From an uncultured Rhodospirillales bacterium (lineage in GTDB: Bacteria; Pseudomonadota; Alphaproteobacteria; Reyranellales; Reyranellaceae): a stretch of DNA of 46,017 nt. The notes beneath the pieces were generated by a model that saw only the letters and a list, made by a program, of their open reading frames with translations, was not told the DNA's origin and did not search any database. Each line of letters starts with the position of its first letter. Within the stretch, counting starts at the first letter, position 1. Below are positions 7,919 through 16,589 of the stretch, one piece after another. A program made the position numbers and the translations under genes. Location of the stretch: positions 9,886-55,902 of the forward strand of contig CADECW010000035.1 of NCBI GenBank assembly GCA_902825855.1, in the 5' to 3' direction.

Positions 7919-8320
7919 TCACGGCCAATGCACGAATTCCAGCTTCAGGCCATCCGGATCGGCAAAAAACACCGAGTAGTAGCCGGCGCCGTACTGCGGA
8001 TAGTCGGCCGGTGCATCGAGAATGCGCGCACCCATGTGGCGCAGCAGCTCGTGCAGTCGATCGACATCGGCGCGGCTTTCGGCATGCCATGCGAGATGAT
8101 GCAGCCCCGCGCTGTAGCGATCGTGCGCCCTGTCGGAACGCGCAGGCCTGATGTCGACCTCGCAGACCAGGCGTCCTGCTTCGCGCAACTCCCAGTTCGA
8201 GCCGACGGCATCGTCACGGGTGCGCCGGTAGCCCATGAAGCCGAGGATGCGGTCGTAGAACGGCGCCGATGTCGCGAGGTCGATGACGGTGAGATCGATG
8301 TGGTGGACGGCGCCGCGCAT
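7919..8320 (-). CDS. VOC-family protein
   Basis: 133 residues from the ATG at 8320, chosen because GGAGG lies just upstream. Begins GAVHHIDLTVIDLATSAPFY, has a central GLHHLAWHAESRADVDRLH and ends YSVFFADPDGLKLEFVHWP, the hallmarks of a glyoxalase/bleomycin-resistance fold with His/His/Glu ligand positions. It is the first gene of a minus-strand run with the VOC gene at 7466 (18 bases between) and the channel. Distinct in sequence from its VOC neighbour, so not an obvious recent duplication. Substrate unknown. Confidence 0.85.
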   Translation of the reverse strand: MRGAVHHIDLTVIDLATSAPFYDRILGFMGYRRTRDDAVGSNWELREAGRLVCEVDIRPARSDRAHDRYSAGLHHLAWHAESRADVDRLHELLRHMGARILDAPADYPQYGAGYYSVFFADPDGLKLEFVHWP

Positions 8321-8363
8321 GCTGCCTCCGGAACGCAAGCCGCCATCATGACGTTGCTGGCGG

Positions 8364-8954
8364 ATGCAGATCCAGGTCGTATGCTGCCATCCCCTGACCG
8401 AAAGCTACGACCACTCGCTGTTCCGTGCCGTCGTCGGCGCGCTCGAGCAGAACGGTCACGGCGTCGTCGCGACGGACCTCTACCGCGAAGATTTTGCGCC
8501 GGCGATGACGGTGGCGGAGCGGCGCACCTACATGAGCAACGACTACGACGCGAGCGCCGTCGCCCGCTATGTCGAGATCCTGAAGCAGGTCGACGGCCTG
8601 ATCCTGTGCTTTCCGCACTGGTGGTTTTCCATGCCGGCCATGCTGAAGGGGTGGGTCGATCGCGTTTGGGGACCCGGCACAGCCTTCCTCTACGATTCGA
8701 AGGACGGCCACCTCAGGCCCAATCTGCACAACATCAAACTGTTCGGCGTCGTCACCAGCTACGGCTCGTCGTGGTGGATCGTGCGCGTGTTCGCCGGCGA
8801 CGCCGGCCGCAAGGTGCTGATGCGCGGCATGAAACCGTTGTGCGCCAAGGATGCCCGGTCGTTCTATCTCGCCCACTACGGCATGGACTCCTCGACAACC
8901 GCTTCACGCGAGGCATTCCTGGAGAAGGTCCGGCGTCGCGTCGGGCAGATCTGA
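8364..8954 (+). CDS. Flavodoxin-fold NAD(P)H:quinone reductase-like protein
   Basis: 196 residues, flavodoxin_2 fold. VVCCHPLTESYDHSLF is the FMN/FAD phosphate-binding loop, and FPHWWFSMPAMLKGWVDRVW is the signature of the MdaB/KefF/NQO1 group, followed by the GVVTSYGSSWW segment. Predicted to be a cytoplasmic two-electron reductase of quinones or related electrophiles. Divergent from the VOC gene at 7919, with 43 bases between the starts. Confidence 0.85.
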   Translation: MQIQVVCCHPLTESYDHSLFRAVVGALEQNGHGVVATDLYREDFAPAMTVAERRTYMSNDYDASAVARYVEILKQVDGLILCFPHWWFSMPAMLKGWVDRVWGPGTAFLYDSKDGHLRPNLHNIKLFGVVTSYGSSWWIVRVFAGDAGRKVLMRGMKPLCAKDARSFYLAHYGMDSSTTASREAFLEKVRRRVGQI

Positions 8955-9122
8955 CCTCGCGTTTGCTACTGCCGGCAAAATACCAGCAAAATCAGTCCCT
9001 TACCCAAAATGACGAATCCCAGCCGCTCGTCGCCCGGAACGACGGTCACAGCTAAGCCACAGCACGAAACCGCCGCTGATACGTAAAGCTTGAACGACAA
9101 TGTTCAAACGGGGACTCCACCA

Positions 9123-9332
9123 ATGACAAAATATCTGGTCCTGGCCGCCATCCTCCTCGGCACCACGGCCTGCGGCGATACCTGGGGCCAGCGTGCCGTT
9201 ACCGGCGGCGGCATCGGCGCCGGCTCGGGCGCGATCATCGGCGCCCTGACGCCGATCGGGATCCTGCCGGGCGCGCTGGTCGGCACCGCAGTCGGCGCCG
9301 GCGTGGGCGCGGCGACGACACCCCGCTACTGA
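9123..9332 (+). CDS. Small glycine-zipper lipoprotein-like protein
   Basis: 69 residues from ATG 9123; an upstream TTG at 9090 is less likely because it precedes the signal peptide. The leader TKYLVLAAILLGTTAC ends in a lipobox-like cysteine, although Thr at -3 is not canonical. The mature part is rich in GxxxG (GGGIGAGSGAIIGALTPIG, GALVGTAVGAGVGAA), a glycine-zipper membrane segment as in OsmB-type proteins. A 6-bp inverted repeat (TTGAAC/GTTCAA, 9090-9107) lies in the leader region. Function unknown. Confidence 0.75.
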   Translation: MTKYLVLAAILLGTTACGDTWGQRAVTGGGIGAGSGAIIGALTPIGILPGALVGTAVGAGVGAATTPRY

Positions 9333-9345
9333 TCTCTTCGCGCGG

Positions 9346-10071
9346 TCACCACGTCTCCTTCCACGGCCTGAGATCCATCTCGAAGGTCCAGGCTGAACGC
9401 TTCTGCTGGTGGATCTGCCAGTAGACGTCGGCGATGTCGTCCGGATCGAGGACGGCATCGGGACCGGAATCGTAGCGCTCGGGAAAATTGGTCTTGATCC
9501 ATTGCGTGTCGATGGCGCCGTCGATCACGACATGGGCGACGTGGATGTTCTGCGGGCCGAGCTCGCGCGCCATCGATTGCGCCAGCGCCCGCACGGCATG
9601 CTTGCCGCCGGCGAAGGCCGCGAAGCCGCGACCGCCGCGCAGGCTCGCCGTGGCACCGGTGAACAGCATGGTGCCGCGACCGCGCGGGACCATTGCCTTG
9701 GCCGCCTCGCGCGCGGTCAGGAATCCGGCGAAGGCGGTCATCTCCCAGACCTTGCGGTAGACCCGGGCCGTCGTGTCGCGGATGTCGAAGCGCACGTTGC
9801 CGCCGATGTTGAAGACGAAGACTTCGATGTCGCCGATCTCGGTCTCGATCTCACGGAACAGTTTCAGCACCTGCTCCTCGTCGCGCGCGTCCGAGCCGAA
9901 GGGGTGGACCTTGCCGCCTTGCCGGGTGATCTCAGCCACCAGATGCTCGAGCTTGTCGGCGCTGCGCCGCGTCACCACCGCCGTGTAACCCTCGCGCGCA
10001 AAGCGACGAGCGATCGCACCGCCCGTCGCATCGCCCGCACCGATCACGACACAGACCTTGTCTCTCGCCAT
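9346..10071 (-). CDS. Atypical SDR-family oxidoreductase lacking the catalytic tyrosine
   Basis: 241 residues with a Rossmann N-terminus (CVVIGAGDATGGAIARRF), NIGG in place of NNAG, and the active-site region TGATASLRGGRGF followed by AAFAGGKHAVRAL. The YxxxK motif reads F153-A-G-G-K157: lysine is kept, tyrosine is Phe, and the usual Ser position is Ala140. It therefore either uses another acid/base or is not a classical dehydrogenase. The start has AAGGAGAT at ideal spacing. The gene is followed, 55 bases upstream of its start, by the end of the sterol desaturase gene on the same strand. Confidence 0.85.
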   Translation of the reverse strand: MARDKVCVVIGAGDATGGAIARRFAREGYTAVVTRRSADKLEHLVAEITRQGGKVHPFGSDARDEEQVLKLFREIETEIGDIEVFVFNIGGNVRFDIRDTTARVYRKVWEMTAFAGFLTAREAAKAMVPRGRGTMLFTGATASLRGGRGFAAFAGGKHAVRALAQSMARELGPQNIHVAHVVIDGAIDTQWIKTNFPERYDSGPDAVLDPDDIADVYWQIHQQKRSAWTFEMDLRPWKETW

Positions 10072-10126
10072 GGGCGATCTCCTTTGCCGCCAATGTGTCG
10101 GCGGCCCGGCGAGCGCTCAAGGGAGA

Positions 10127-11044
10127 TTACGTCATGATCGGCTGAGACGACCGATTGTGGTCGACGAGGCCGGCGCGGCGGCGGATCTCCGCCGCGGTCA
10201 GGCCTTCGCCGTCCGGCCGCCAGCCCGGCGGCCCAAAGGTGTACATCCAGGCTTCCTGCAGGGAGCGCGCCGAGCGCAGATCCTTGATGAGACCGATCCA
10301 CGGCGAGAAGTTGATGACGAACGCATTGCGCGAAGACACCGTGGGCGTGATGGTGCCGTAGTCGCACCGCACGTCGTCGCGCTCTGGGATATATGTGCCG
10401 AACAGGCGGTCGAAGACCACCAGCACGCCGCCGAAGTTGGCGTCGAGATACTCCGGATTGCGCGCGTGATGGACGCGATGGTTGGACGGCGTGTTGATGA
10501 CGCCCTCCAGCCAGCCCAGCCGCGGGAACCAGTCGGCATGCAGCCAGAACTGGTAGGTCAGGTTCAGCACCAGCGCCGTCAACACCACAGCCGGAGTGAA
10601 GCCCAACAGCACCAATGGCGTGAAGAACAGGGTCGAGCCGGTCAGCCGGCCGAACCAGCCCAGCCGATAGGCGGCCGACAGGTTGAGCTGGTTGGGCGAG
10701 TGATGCGGCGAATGCCCGGCCCAGAACCAGCGCGAGGTGTGACTGAAGCGATGGTACCAGTAGTAGAAGAACTCCAGCCCGAAGAAGAGCAGCAGGATGG
10801 AGCCGACGCTGTCGAGCGACTGGGTGAAGAAGCGATGCTCCCACGCGAGGCCCATCCACGGCGCGACGATGGCGAGAGGCAGGAAGCGCAGGAGCTGACG
10901 GCCGGCAAGGTCGACGAGCGAGCAGGCCGACGCCTTCCAGTCGTAGCCCTCCGGGCGGCTGCGCGCGAGCCAGATACCCTCGACAAGCGAGGCGACGAGA
11001 ACGAGCGGCAGGACGACCATGTAGACGTTGGAGAGATCGGCCAC
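10127..11044 (-). CDS. Sterol desaturase/fatty acid hydroxylase family protein
   Basis: 305 residues from a GTG at 11044 preceded by AAGGAG at seven bases; an upstream ATG at 11095 would fall on the operator. About five membrane helices. The di-iron histidine clusters are present: HRFSH (after YYWY), HSPHH and NHRVHHARN, with a further distal His. Integral membrane, O2-dependent hydroxylase or desaturase of lipids. Divergent from the TetR gene with the palindromic operator midway, which strongly suggests TetR control. Substrate unknown. Confidence 0.87.
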   Translation of the reverse strand: MADLSNVYMVVLPLVLVASLVEGIWLARSRPEGYDWKASACSLVDLAGRQLLRFLPLAIVAPWMGLAWEHRFFTQSLDSVGSILLLFFGLEFFYYWYHRFSHTSRWFWAGHSPHHSPNQLNLSAAYRLGWFGRLTGSTLFFTPLVLLGFTPAVVLTALVLNLTYQFWLHADWFPRLGWLEGVINTPSNHRVHHARNPEYLDANFGGVLVVFDRLFGTYIPERDDVRCDYGTITPTVSSRNAFVINFSPWIGLIKDLRSARSLQEAWMYTFGPPGWRPDGEGLTAAEIRRRAGLVDHNRSSQPIMT

Positions 11045-11080
11045 GGGGCGCTCCTTGTTATTGTGACGCCACGCAAATAT

Positions 11081-11095
11081 ATGAGCATTGCTCAT
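11081..11095. promoter_or_regulatory. Palindromic operator, probable TetR binding site
   Basis: A perfect inverted repeat ATGAGCA-T-TGCTCAT lies midway between the divergent sterol desaturase start (11044) and TetR start (11131), 44 and 43 bases from its centre. The position and symmetry are what an autoregulating TetR protein controlling a divergent target would use. Confidence 0.7.
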
Positions 11096-11130
11096 GTTCC
11101 AGTACTCGCCTTTGCCGGACTCGCATCGCC

Positions 11131-11793
11131 ATGCCTGCATCCCGCCAAGCCACTGAAAACAAACGACGAATTCCCCGCCAGGCACGCGCCGCCGAAACCG
11201 TGGCGGCGATCCTGGAGGCAGCCGCTCAGATTCTCGAAGCCGGCGGCCTCGCCGGCTTCACGACCAATGCCGTGGCCGAGCGGGCCGGCGTCAGCATCGG
11301 CACGCTCTACCAGTACTTCGCCGACAAGGACGCCATCGTCCTGGCGCTCGCCCAGCAGCAGGTCGGGCTCGCGCTGGCGGAGATCGCTCGCGCGCTGAGC
11401 GGCGAGATCGACCCGACACCGGAGGGCCGGGTGCGCGCCATGGTACGCGCGGCAGTGCACGCCTTCCGCGGCCGGCAGCGCGCGCGCAAGGCGGTAATGG
11501 AGGCGGTCCTGTCGCGGGGCCAGCACAGCGAGTTGATGCTGCCCGTCGTCGCCTTCGTCGCCGAGCACGGAGCGCGCGTCGGTAAGATACGGCAGCCGAT
11601 ATTCGCGAGACTCACGCCGCTGCAGACGTTCGTGATGTCGCGCAGCATGATCGGCGTCCTGCGCGCGGCCGTCCTGGAGGAGCAGCCGTTCTTCAAGAGC
11701 CGCCCTTTCGAGGATGAGCTGGTGCGGCTGGTGCTGGCCTATCTCGCGAGCATCACGAAGGAAGCGGCGGCGTCTTCGGCAGCGGCACGTTGA
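11131..11793 (+). CDS. TetR/AcrR-family transcriptional regulator
   Basis: 220 residues. After a basic N-terminus the helix-turn-helix spans roughly residues 20-65: ETVAAILEAAAQILEAGG, FTTNAVAERAGVSIGTLYQYF and ADKDAIVLA, the canonical TetR pattern. The rest is an alpha-helical ligand-binding domain with low recognisable similarity. It probably represses itself and the divergent sterol desaturase through the palindrome at 11081-11095, with a lipid-like ligand as inducer; the ligand is inference. Its 3' end overlaps the convergent AllA-type gene by 41 bases. Confidence 0.9.
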   Translation: MPASRQATENKRRIPRQARAAETVAAILEAAAQILEAGGLAGFTTNAVAERAGVSIGTLYQYFADKDAIVLALAQQQVGLALAEIARALSGEIDPTPEGRVRAMVRAAVHAFRGRQRARKAVMEAVLSRGQHSELMLPVVAFVAEHGARVGKIRQPIFARLTPLQTFVMSRSMIGVLRAAVLEEQPFFKSRPFEDELVRLVLAYLASITKEAAASSAAAR

Positions 11794-12418
11794 GCAGCAC
11801 GCCAAGCTCGTTCGCGAGATCGCAGCTTACCCGCGCATGCACCCTGCCCTGCTTGTCGAAGAAGCGGCCAGTCGGGCTCGTTGGGAAGACTCCTTCGTGC
11901 CAGATGCCGGGATGGATGTAGATGCCGAAGCTGCCGTCCGACCACAGCGCAACGAAATCCTCGGGCTCGAGGTCGTCGCCGGGCCTGGCCACCGGCACGA
12001 CGAAGGGCTGGCCGTCGAGCGGGAAGAAAAGCTGGCCGCCGTCGGGATGGTAGTTGCAGTGCCATAGGAGCACGCGATCGCCGGCGAGCGCCACGCCGGC
12101 CGCCGCCTGCTCGGGCCGCTCGCGGAAGCCGATGACATAGTGGCCGCCGACGGCCTCGTTACGGCCCCAAAGCTCGTTGGTGCGCCATTCGCAGGCGAAG
12201 ATGCCCTCGGTCGTGCCGCCTTCTACTCCGGTGCCGGCATCGAGCCTGCGCCAGCCGCCAAGCGGCCACGGCACGATCTCGATGCGATGGTCGCGACTTG
12301 TCGCGATCTCACCATAGCCCTTGATCGATTCTTCGGTTGCCCGCACCAGCGGCACATCGACCAGGCGCAGCCCGGCCGGGACCTTGGGATTGAGATAGTC
12401 GAAAACGACGTCACCCAT
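11753..12418 (-). CDS. Ureidoglycolate lyase (AllA)-family protein
   Basis: 221 residues, cupin-like beta barrel. The C-terminal block IHPGIWHEGVFP followed by FFDKQGRVHARVSCDLANE is the conserved active-site region of the ureidoglycolate lyase/hydrolase family, and FACEWRTNELWGRNEAVGGH belongs to the same fold. AllA cleaves ureidoglycolate to glyoxylate and urea in allantoin use, but no other allantoin genes are nearby, so a role in another pathway is possible. It lies 36 bases downstream of lysS on the same strand. Confidence 0.75.
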   Translation of the reverse strand: MGDVVFDYLNPKVPAGLRLVDVPLVRATEESIKGYGEIATSRDHRIEIVPWPLGGWRRLDAGTGVEGGTTEGIFACEWRTNELWGRNEAVGGHYVIGFRERPEQAAAGVALAGDRVLLWHCNYHPDGGQLFFPLDGQPFVVPVARPGDDLEPEDFVALWSDGSFGIYIHPGIWHEGVFPTSPTGRFFDKQGRVHARVSCDLANELGVLLNVPLPKTPPLPS

Positions 12419-12454
12419 GTCCGGTCACTTTCTCTGATGACGCTTGTTCCGACG

Positions 12455-14056
12455 TCAGGCCGCGCGGCTTAGATCTTCGCCGGCCAAGGCCCGCTCGATC
12501 AGCTTCACGACGTTGTCGCGGCCGTAGAGCTTGATGAAGGCGCCCATGCGCGGGCCCTGCTCGCTGCCCAGCAGCACCTCGTAGAGCGTCTTGAACCACT
12601 GGCGCAGTTCGGCCTGAGCGAAATGCCGCTTGCCCGCCTCGTAGACCTCGTTCTGGATGACCTCGGCGGTCGACTCTTCCGGCAGCTTCCCGAGCGTGTC
12701 GGCGAGGTCTTGAAGCGCCTCGCGCTCCTTGCCCGTGGGCAGGCGGAACTTCTTGGAGGCCTTGACGAAGTCCTGGTAGTAGGCCACCGCGCCCGTCAGC
12801 AGCCGGTCGAGATAGGGAGCGTTCTCCGGCGTGGCACCCGGCACGTAGCGGCGCAGGTACTGCCACAGCACGTCCTTGCTGTCGGTATGCGCCACGCTCG
12901 CGAGATTGAGCAGCATGCCGAAGTTGACGCCGGCCGCGCTGTTGGCCGGCGCCTTGCCGTCATGGATGTGCCAGGCGGCGTTCTCCAGTGCCTTGGCCGG
13001 CTCCTCTGCCGGCAGCTTCTCGACCGCCGCGAGATAGTCGTCGACGGCACGCGGGATCACGTCGAAGTAGAGGCGCTTGGCGCGGCGCGGCTGCTGCTGC
13101 ATGTAGAGCGCGAGCGACTCCGGTGGCGCATAACGCAGCCATTCCTCGACCGAGAGCCCGTTGCCCTTGGACTTGGAGATCTTCTTGCCTTCCTCGTCGA
13201 GGAACAGCTCGAAGTTGAAGCCCTCCGGCGGCTGGCCGCCCAGGATCTTCACGATCTTTGCGGAAAGCTCGGCCGACGGGATCAGATCCTTGCCGTACAT
13301 CTCGTAGTCGACGCCGAGCGCGAACCAGCGACCGGCCCAGTCGGCCTTCCACTGCAGCTTGACGTTGCCGCCGGTCACCGGCGTCTCGACCAGCGTGCCG
13401 TCCTCGTCGCGGTAGACGATCGTGCCCGCCTTGGCGTCGGTCTTGGTCACCGGCACCTGCAGCACGCGGCCGGTCTTTGGCGAGATCGGCATGAAGATCG
13501 AATAGGTCGCGCGCCGCTCCTCGCCCAGGGTCGGCAGCATGACGGCCTGCACTTCGTCGTAGTGCTGCAGCATGGCCAGCAGCATCCTGTCGAACCGGCC
13601 CGACCTGTACCAATCGGTCGCCGACTGGAACTCGTACTCGAAGCCGAACGAATCGAGGAACGCCCGCAGCCGTGCATTGTTGGCCGCGCCGAAGCTCGGA
13701 TGCTCGTTGCTGAACGGATCGGGCACCGAGGTCAGCGGCTTGCCGAGGTTGGCGGCGAGCAGCTCCTTGTTGGGCACGTTGTCGGGCACCTTGCGCAGCC
13801 CATCCATGTCATCGGAGAAGCTGAACAGCCGGGTCGGAATGTCGCTCAGCCGCTGGAACGCCTGGCGCACCATGGTCGTGCGCACGACCTCGCCGAAGGT
13901 GCCGATGTGCGGCAGTCCCGACGGACCGTAGCCGGTCTCGAACAGCACGTACCCTTTGGCCGGCACTTTGCCGCCGATACGCGCGACCAGCTTGCGGGCT
14001 TCTTCGAATGGCCACGCGCGCGCGGCCTCGGCGAGGGTACGATCGATCTGGGACAT
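12455..14056 (-). CDS. lysK: Lysyl-tRNA synthetase, class I
   Basis: 533 residues, the archaeal-type class I LysRS found in a subset of alphaproteobacteria. The HIGH motif is H50-IGT in [14 protein letters not shown] and the KMSKS motif is KISKS at 292-296 in [12 protein letters not shown]. The C-terminal alpha-helical anticodon-binding cage is full length. Charges tRNA-Lys in the cytoplasm. The initiator ATG is at 14056, with 70 bases to the divergent MFS gene. Whether a class II lysS exists elsewhere in the genome cannot be seen. Confidence 0.95.
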   Translation of the reverse strand: MSQIDRTLAEAARAWPFEEARKLVARIGGKVPAKGYVLFETGYGPSGLPHIGTFGEVVRTTMVRQAFQRLSDIPTRLFSFSDDMDGLRKVPDNVPNKELLAANLGKPLTSVPDPFSNEHPSFGAANNARLRAFLDSFGFEYEFQSATDWYRSGRFDRMLLAMLQHYDEVQAVMLPTLGEERRATYSIFMPISPKTGRVLQVPVTKTDAKAGTIVYRDEDGTLVETPVTGGNVKLQWKADWAGRWFALGVDYEMYGKDLIPSAELSAKIVKILGGQPPEGFNFELFLDEEGKKISKSKGNGLSVEEWLRYAPPESLALYMQQQPRRAKRLYFDVIPRAVDDYLAAVEKLPAEEPAKALENAAWHIHDGKAPANSAAGVNFGMLLNLASVAHTDSKDVLWQYLRRYVPGATPENAPYLDRLLTGAVAYYQDFVKASKKFRLPTGKEREALQDLADTLGKLPEESTAEVIQNEVYEAGKRHFAQAELRQWFKTLYEVLLGSEQGPRMGAFIKLYGRDNVVKLIERALAGEDLSRAA

Positions 14057-14126
14057 GGATCGGCCAAACTAGGTGCGAGGGGCATTTGCGTCAATGCGGC
14101 CCGCAGCCCAAAGTGCCGCGCCTGCA

Positions 14127-15305
14127 ATGAACAAAAGCCCTCTCATCCTGGCCGTCGGCGGCCTTCTGGCAATGGCCGCCGGCATCGGCATCGGCCGCTT
14201 CGTCTACACCCCCATCCTGCCGCCGATGGTCGAGGCGCTGTCGCTCAGCAAGGCCGAGGCGGGGCTGATCGCCTCGGCCAACTTCGTCGGCTACCTCGCC
14301 GGCGCACTGCTGGCGGCGGTGCGCCTGCCGGGCTCGCGCCGCGGCTGGCTGCTCGCCGGTCTCGTGCTGAACGTCGTCTGCCTGGCGGCGATGGGCGCCA
14401 CGACATCGCTGGTGCTCTTCCTTCTGCTGCGGCTCGCCGCCGGCATCGCCAGCGCCTTCTGCCTGATCTTCAGCTCGGCGCTGGTGCTCGATCGGCTGGC
14501 TCAGTCGGGCCGCAGCGGCTTGTCGGCCCTGCATTTCGCGGGCGTCGGCATCGGCATCGCTCTGTCGGCGGTCGTGGTCGCCCTGCTCGGCGACTGGCGC
14601 AACATGTGGCTTGCGAGCGCGGGCCTCGCGGCGCTGGCTGCCATCGCCGTCGCGTTGACCGTGCCGGCGGAAGCCGCGACCGCCACCGCCGCCGCGCGCG
14701 CTCCGCGCACCAGGCTTTCATCCGCCTTCATCCTGCTCGCCGTCGCCTACTTCCTGTTCGGCATCGGCTACATCATCACCGCAACCTTCCTGATCGACAT
14801 CGTGCGCGGCTCGCCTGCCATCCGCCATCTCGAGCCCTATGCGTGGGTCCTGGTCGGCATCGGCGCCGCACCGTCGGTCGTGCTTTGGGGCGCGCTCGGC
14901 CGGCGCATCGGTACCCTGCCCGCCTTCGCCGTGGCGAGCCTGGTCGAGGCGGCCGGAGTCGTGGCGAGCGTGCTGTGGGTGCAGACCCTGGGCGTGGTGA
15001 TCGCGGCGCTTTTCCTCGGCGGCACGTTCATGGGCCTGACGGCGCTCGGCCTGATCGGCGCCCGCGAGTCGGGCGTCGGCGATCCGCGCGGCCGCATCGC
15101 GCTCATGACGGCATCCTTCAGCCTCGGCCAGATCATCGGCCCGGTCTTCGCCGGCATCGTCTACGATTCCACCGGCAGCCTGGTCTGGCCTTCGCTGTTT
15201 GCGGCGGCGGGCCTGGTGCTGGCGGCGCTATTGTCGCTCGGCAGTCAGCGTTTCGCTCCCAGCCACGCCAGCGCCTCGCGCGCCGCGCGCAGGCCCGAGG
15301 CGTAG
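14127..15305 (+). CDS. YbfB/YjiJ-family MFS transporter
   Basis: 392 residues and about 12 membrane helices. The N-terminal PLILAVGGLLAMAAGIGIGR followed by FVYTPILPPMVEALSLSKAEAGL is typical of the YbfB/YjiJ branch of the major facilitator superfamily. No strong ribosome binding site marks the ATG at 14127; an in-frame ATG at 14094 behind AGGGG would add eleven residues. Substrate unknown. Its last 61 bases overlap the convergent amine oxidase gene. Confidence 0.82.
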   Translation: MNKSPLILAVGGLLAMAAGIGIGRFVYTPILPPMVEALSLSKAEAGLIASANFVGYLAGALLAAVRLPGSRRGWLLAGLVLNVVCLAAMGATTSLVLFLLLRLAAGIASAFCLIFSSALVLDRLAQSGRSGLSALHFAGVGIGIALSAVVVALLGDWRNMWLASAGLAALAAIAVALTVPAEAATATAAARAPRTRLSSAFILLAVAYFLFGIGYIITATFLIDIVRGSPAIRHLEPYAWVLVGIGAAPSVVLWGALGRRIGTLPAFAVASLVEAAGVVASVLWVQTLGVVIAALFLGGTFMGLTALGLIGARESGVGDPRGRIALMTASFSLGQIIGPVFAGIVYDSTGSLVWPSLFAAAGLVLAALLSLGSQRFAPSHASASRAARRPEA

Positions 15306-16558
15306 GCGCCGCCGACCCGCGTCGCCCACACCGGATCGGTCGCTTCGCCGGCGAAGAACACGCGGTCGTGGTGCGGCTGCGCCAGCACGAGCCGCTTGTC
15401 GGCGTTGCCCGGCGTGGCCATCGACCACGAGCCGCGGGCAAACGGATCCTTGCCCCAGCGCGTGACCGAGGAACGCGCCAGCAGGGTGCGCAGATCGTTG
15501 CCGAAGATCTCGGCCAGCGCCGACATTGCGAAGCCGAGGGCTGCGCCGGTACCTTCCTCCTCGACCTGCCGCGCCTGCGCGCCACCCACGAACACGATGG
15601 CGGCGTCGCGGTCGTAGGGCCGCACGATGGCGTCGAACGCCTCGTGCTTGCGGTTGAGGCCGATGACGCTGCGGGCGGCCGATGCGTCGATCACCTTGCG
15701 GCCGAACGACAGCGCCACCTTGTTGTAGAGCGCCATCGGCAGCTGGGCGATCGCCTCGCGCTTGGCGACGCTGAGCTGCGGGGCGAAGCTGAACGACCCG
15801 CCAGCCAGCAGCCCGGTCGGCACCGTCACGATGACGGCCTTGGCGCTCACCTGGCCGTTGGTCGTCGCGACCACCACCTGCGGGCCGGTTGAATCGATGC
15901 GCGCCACTCGAGTACCGAGCTTCACCGGCACCTTCGCGCCCCAGCGCGCGACCAGCGCACCCAGGCCGCCGGCAACGGAGTATTGCGGCTCGCTCTCGGG
16001 CTGGCGCATGAAGTCGCGCGCCGACAGCTCGCCGAGCTCGACGCCCGATTCGAGCGGCCCGACCATGGCATAGGCCAGCCGCTCCAGCGGATCCTGAGCC
16101 ACCAAGACCCGGCCGACCGGTACGTCCGACGCCTTCTTCAGGGCCTCGATCAGTTTGCGCGACGCATCGATGGCGATCTTCTCGAAGCGTGCGTATTCCT
16201 CCTTGGGTGCCTCGGCGCCGCCGATATAGATCGCCTGCTCAAGACGGTCAGGCACCGGCCTCTCGTTCATGTCGCGCAGCATCGCCATGGCGGGGTTGGT
16301 CCGGCCGGCCTCGATCCATTGTGCGCCGAGATCGAAGGGGAAGCCGAAGGTGGTGCTGTCAGTGACAGCACGGCCGCCGATGCGATCGCGCGCCTCGATC
16401 ACCAGCACGCTCTTGTTGGCCGCCATCAGGGCTCTGGCGGCGGCAAGGCCGGCGACGCCGGCCCCGACGACGATCACCTCGGGCTCGGCGGCCGCCCGTG
16501 CCGGAAGTGCGGTTCCTGCCAACGACATGGACAGGAAGAGACGACGACTGAGCGTCAT
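15245..16558 (-). CDS. Tat-exported flavin-containing amine oxidase
   Basis: 437 residues. The leader TLSRRLFLSMSLAGTALPARA has a twin-arginine motif and an Ala-rich cleavage site, pointing to export of a folded flavoprotein. Then follow the dinucleotide-binding VIVVGAGVAGLAAARAL, the RIGGRAVTDS motif and the C-terminal FFAGEATDPVWATRVGGAYASG, all typical of the monoamine oxidase/FAD-dependent family. Predicted to oxidise an amine or polyamine in the periplasm, with H2O2 as product. Start chosen at 16558 to keep the Tat motif at the N-terminus. Divergent from the helicase gene, only 31 bases apart. Confidence 0.88.
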   Translation of the reverse strand: MTLSRRLFLSMSLAGTALPARAAAEPEVIVVGAGVAGLAAARALMAANKSVLVIEARDRIGGRAVTDSTTFGFPFDLGAQWIEAGRTNPAMAMLRDMNERPVPDRLEQAIYIGGAEAPKEEYARFEKIAIDASRKLIEALKKASDVPVGRVLVAQDPLERLAYAMVGPLESGVELGELSARDFMRQPESEPQYSVAGGLGALVARWGAKVPVKLGTRVARIDSTGPQVVVATTNGQVSAKAVIVTVPTGLLAGGSFSFAPQLSVAKREAIAQLPMALYNKVALSFGRKVIDASAARSVIGLNRKHEAFDAIVRPYDRDAAIVFVGGAQARQVEEEGTGAALGFAMSALAEIFGNDLRTLLARSSVTRWGKDPFARGSWSMATPGNADKRLVLAQPHHDRVFFAGEATDPVWATRVGGAYASGLRAAREALAWLGAKR

Positions 16559-16589
16559 TGGATTGACAGTGTATGCTATCCGCCTGTTG

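Noticed and set aside
6782..9055. 757-residue plus-strand open frame over the channel and VOC genes
   Set aside because: Crosses four real genes in other frames; low-complexity His/Arg/Gly composition typical of GC-rich shadows.
9090..9107. TTGAAC/GTTCAA repeat upstream of the small lipoprotein as an operator
   Set aside because: Six-base arms are common by chance and no regulator gene is adjacent; noted only in the gene entry.
12623..15892. 1089-residue plus-strand open frame across lysK and the MFS gene
   Set aside because: It runs antisense to lysK and out of frame through the MFS gene, both of which have clear motifs. The product is Arg/His/Gly-rich with no recognisable domain.
16563..16568. 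TTGACA between the amine oxidase and helicase genes as a -35 box
   Set aside because: No acceptable -10 box at 16-18 bases in either direction that would leave room for the start codons.
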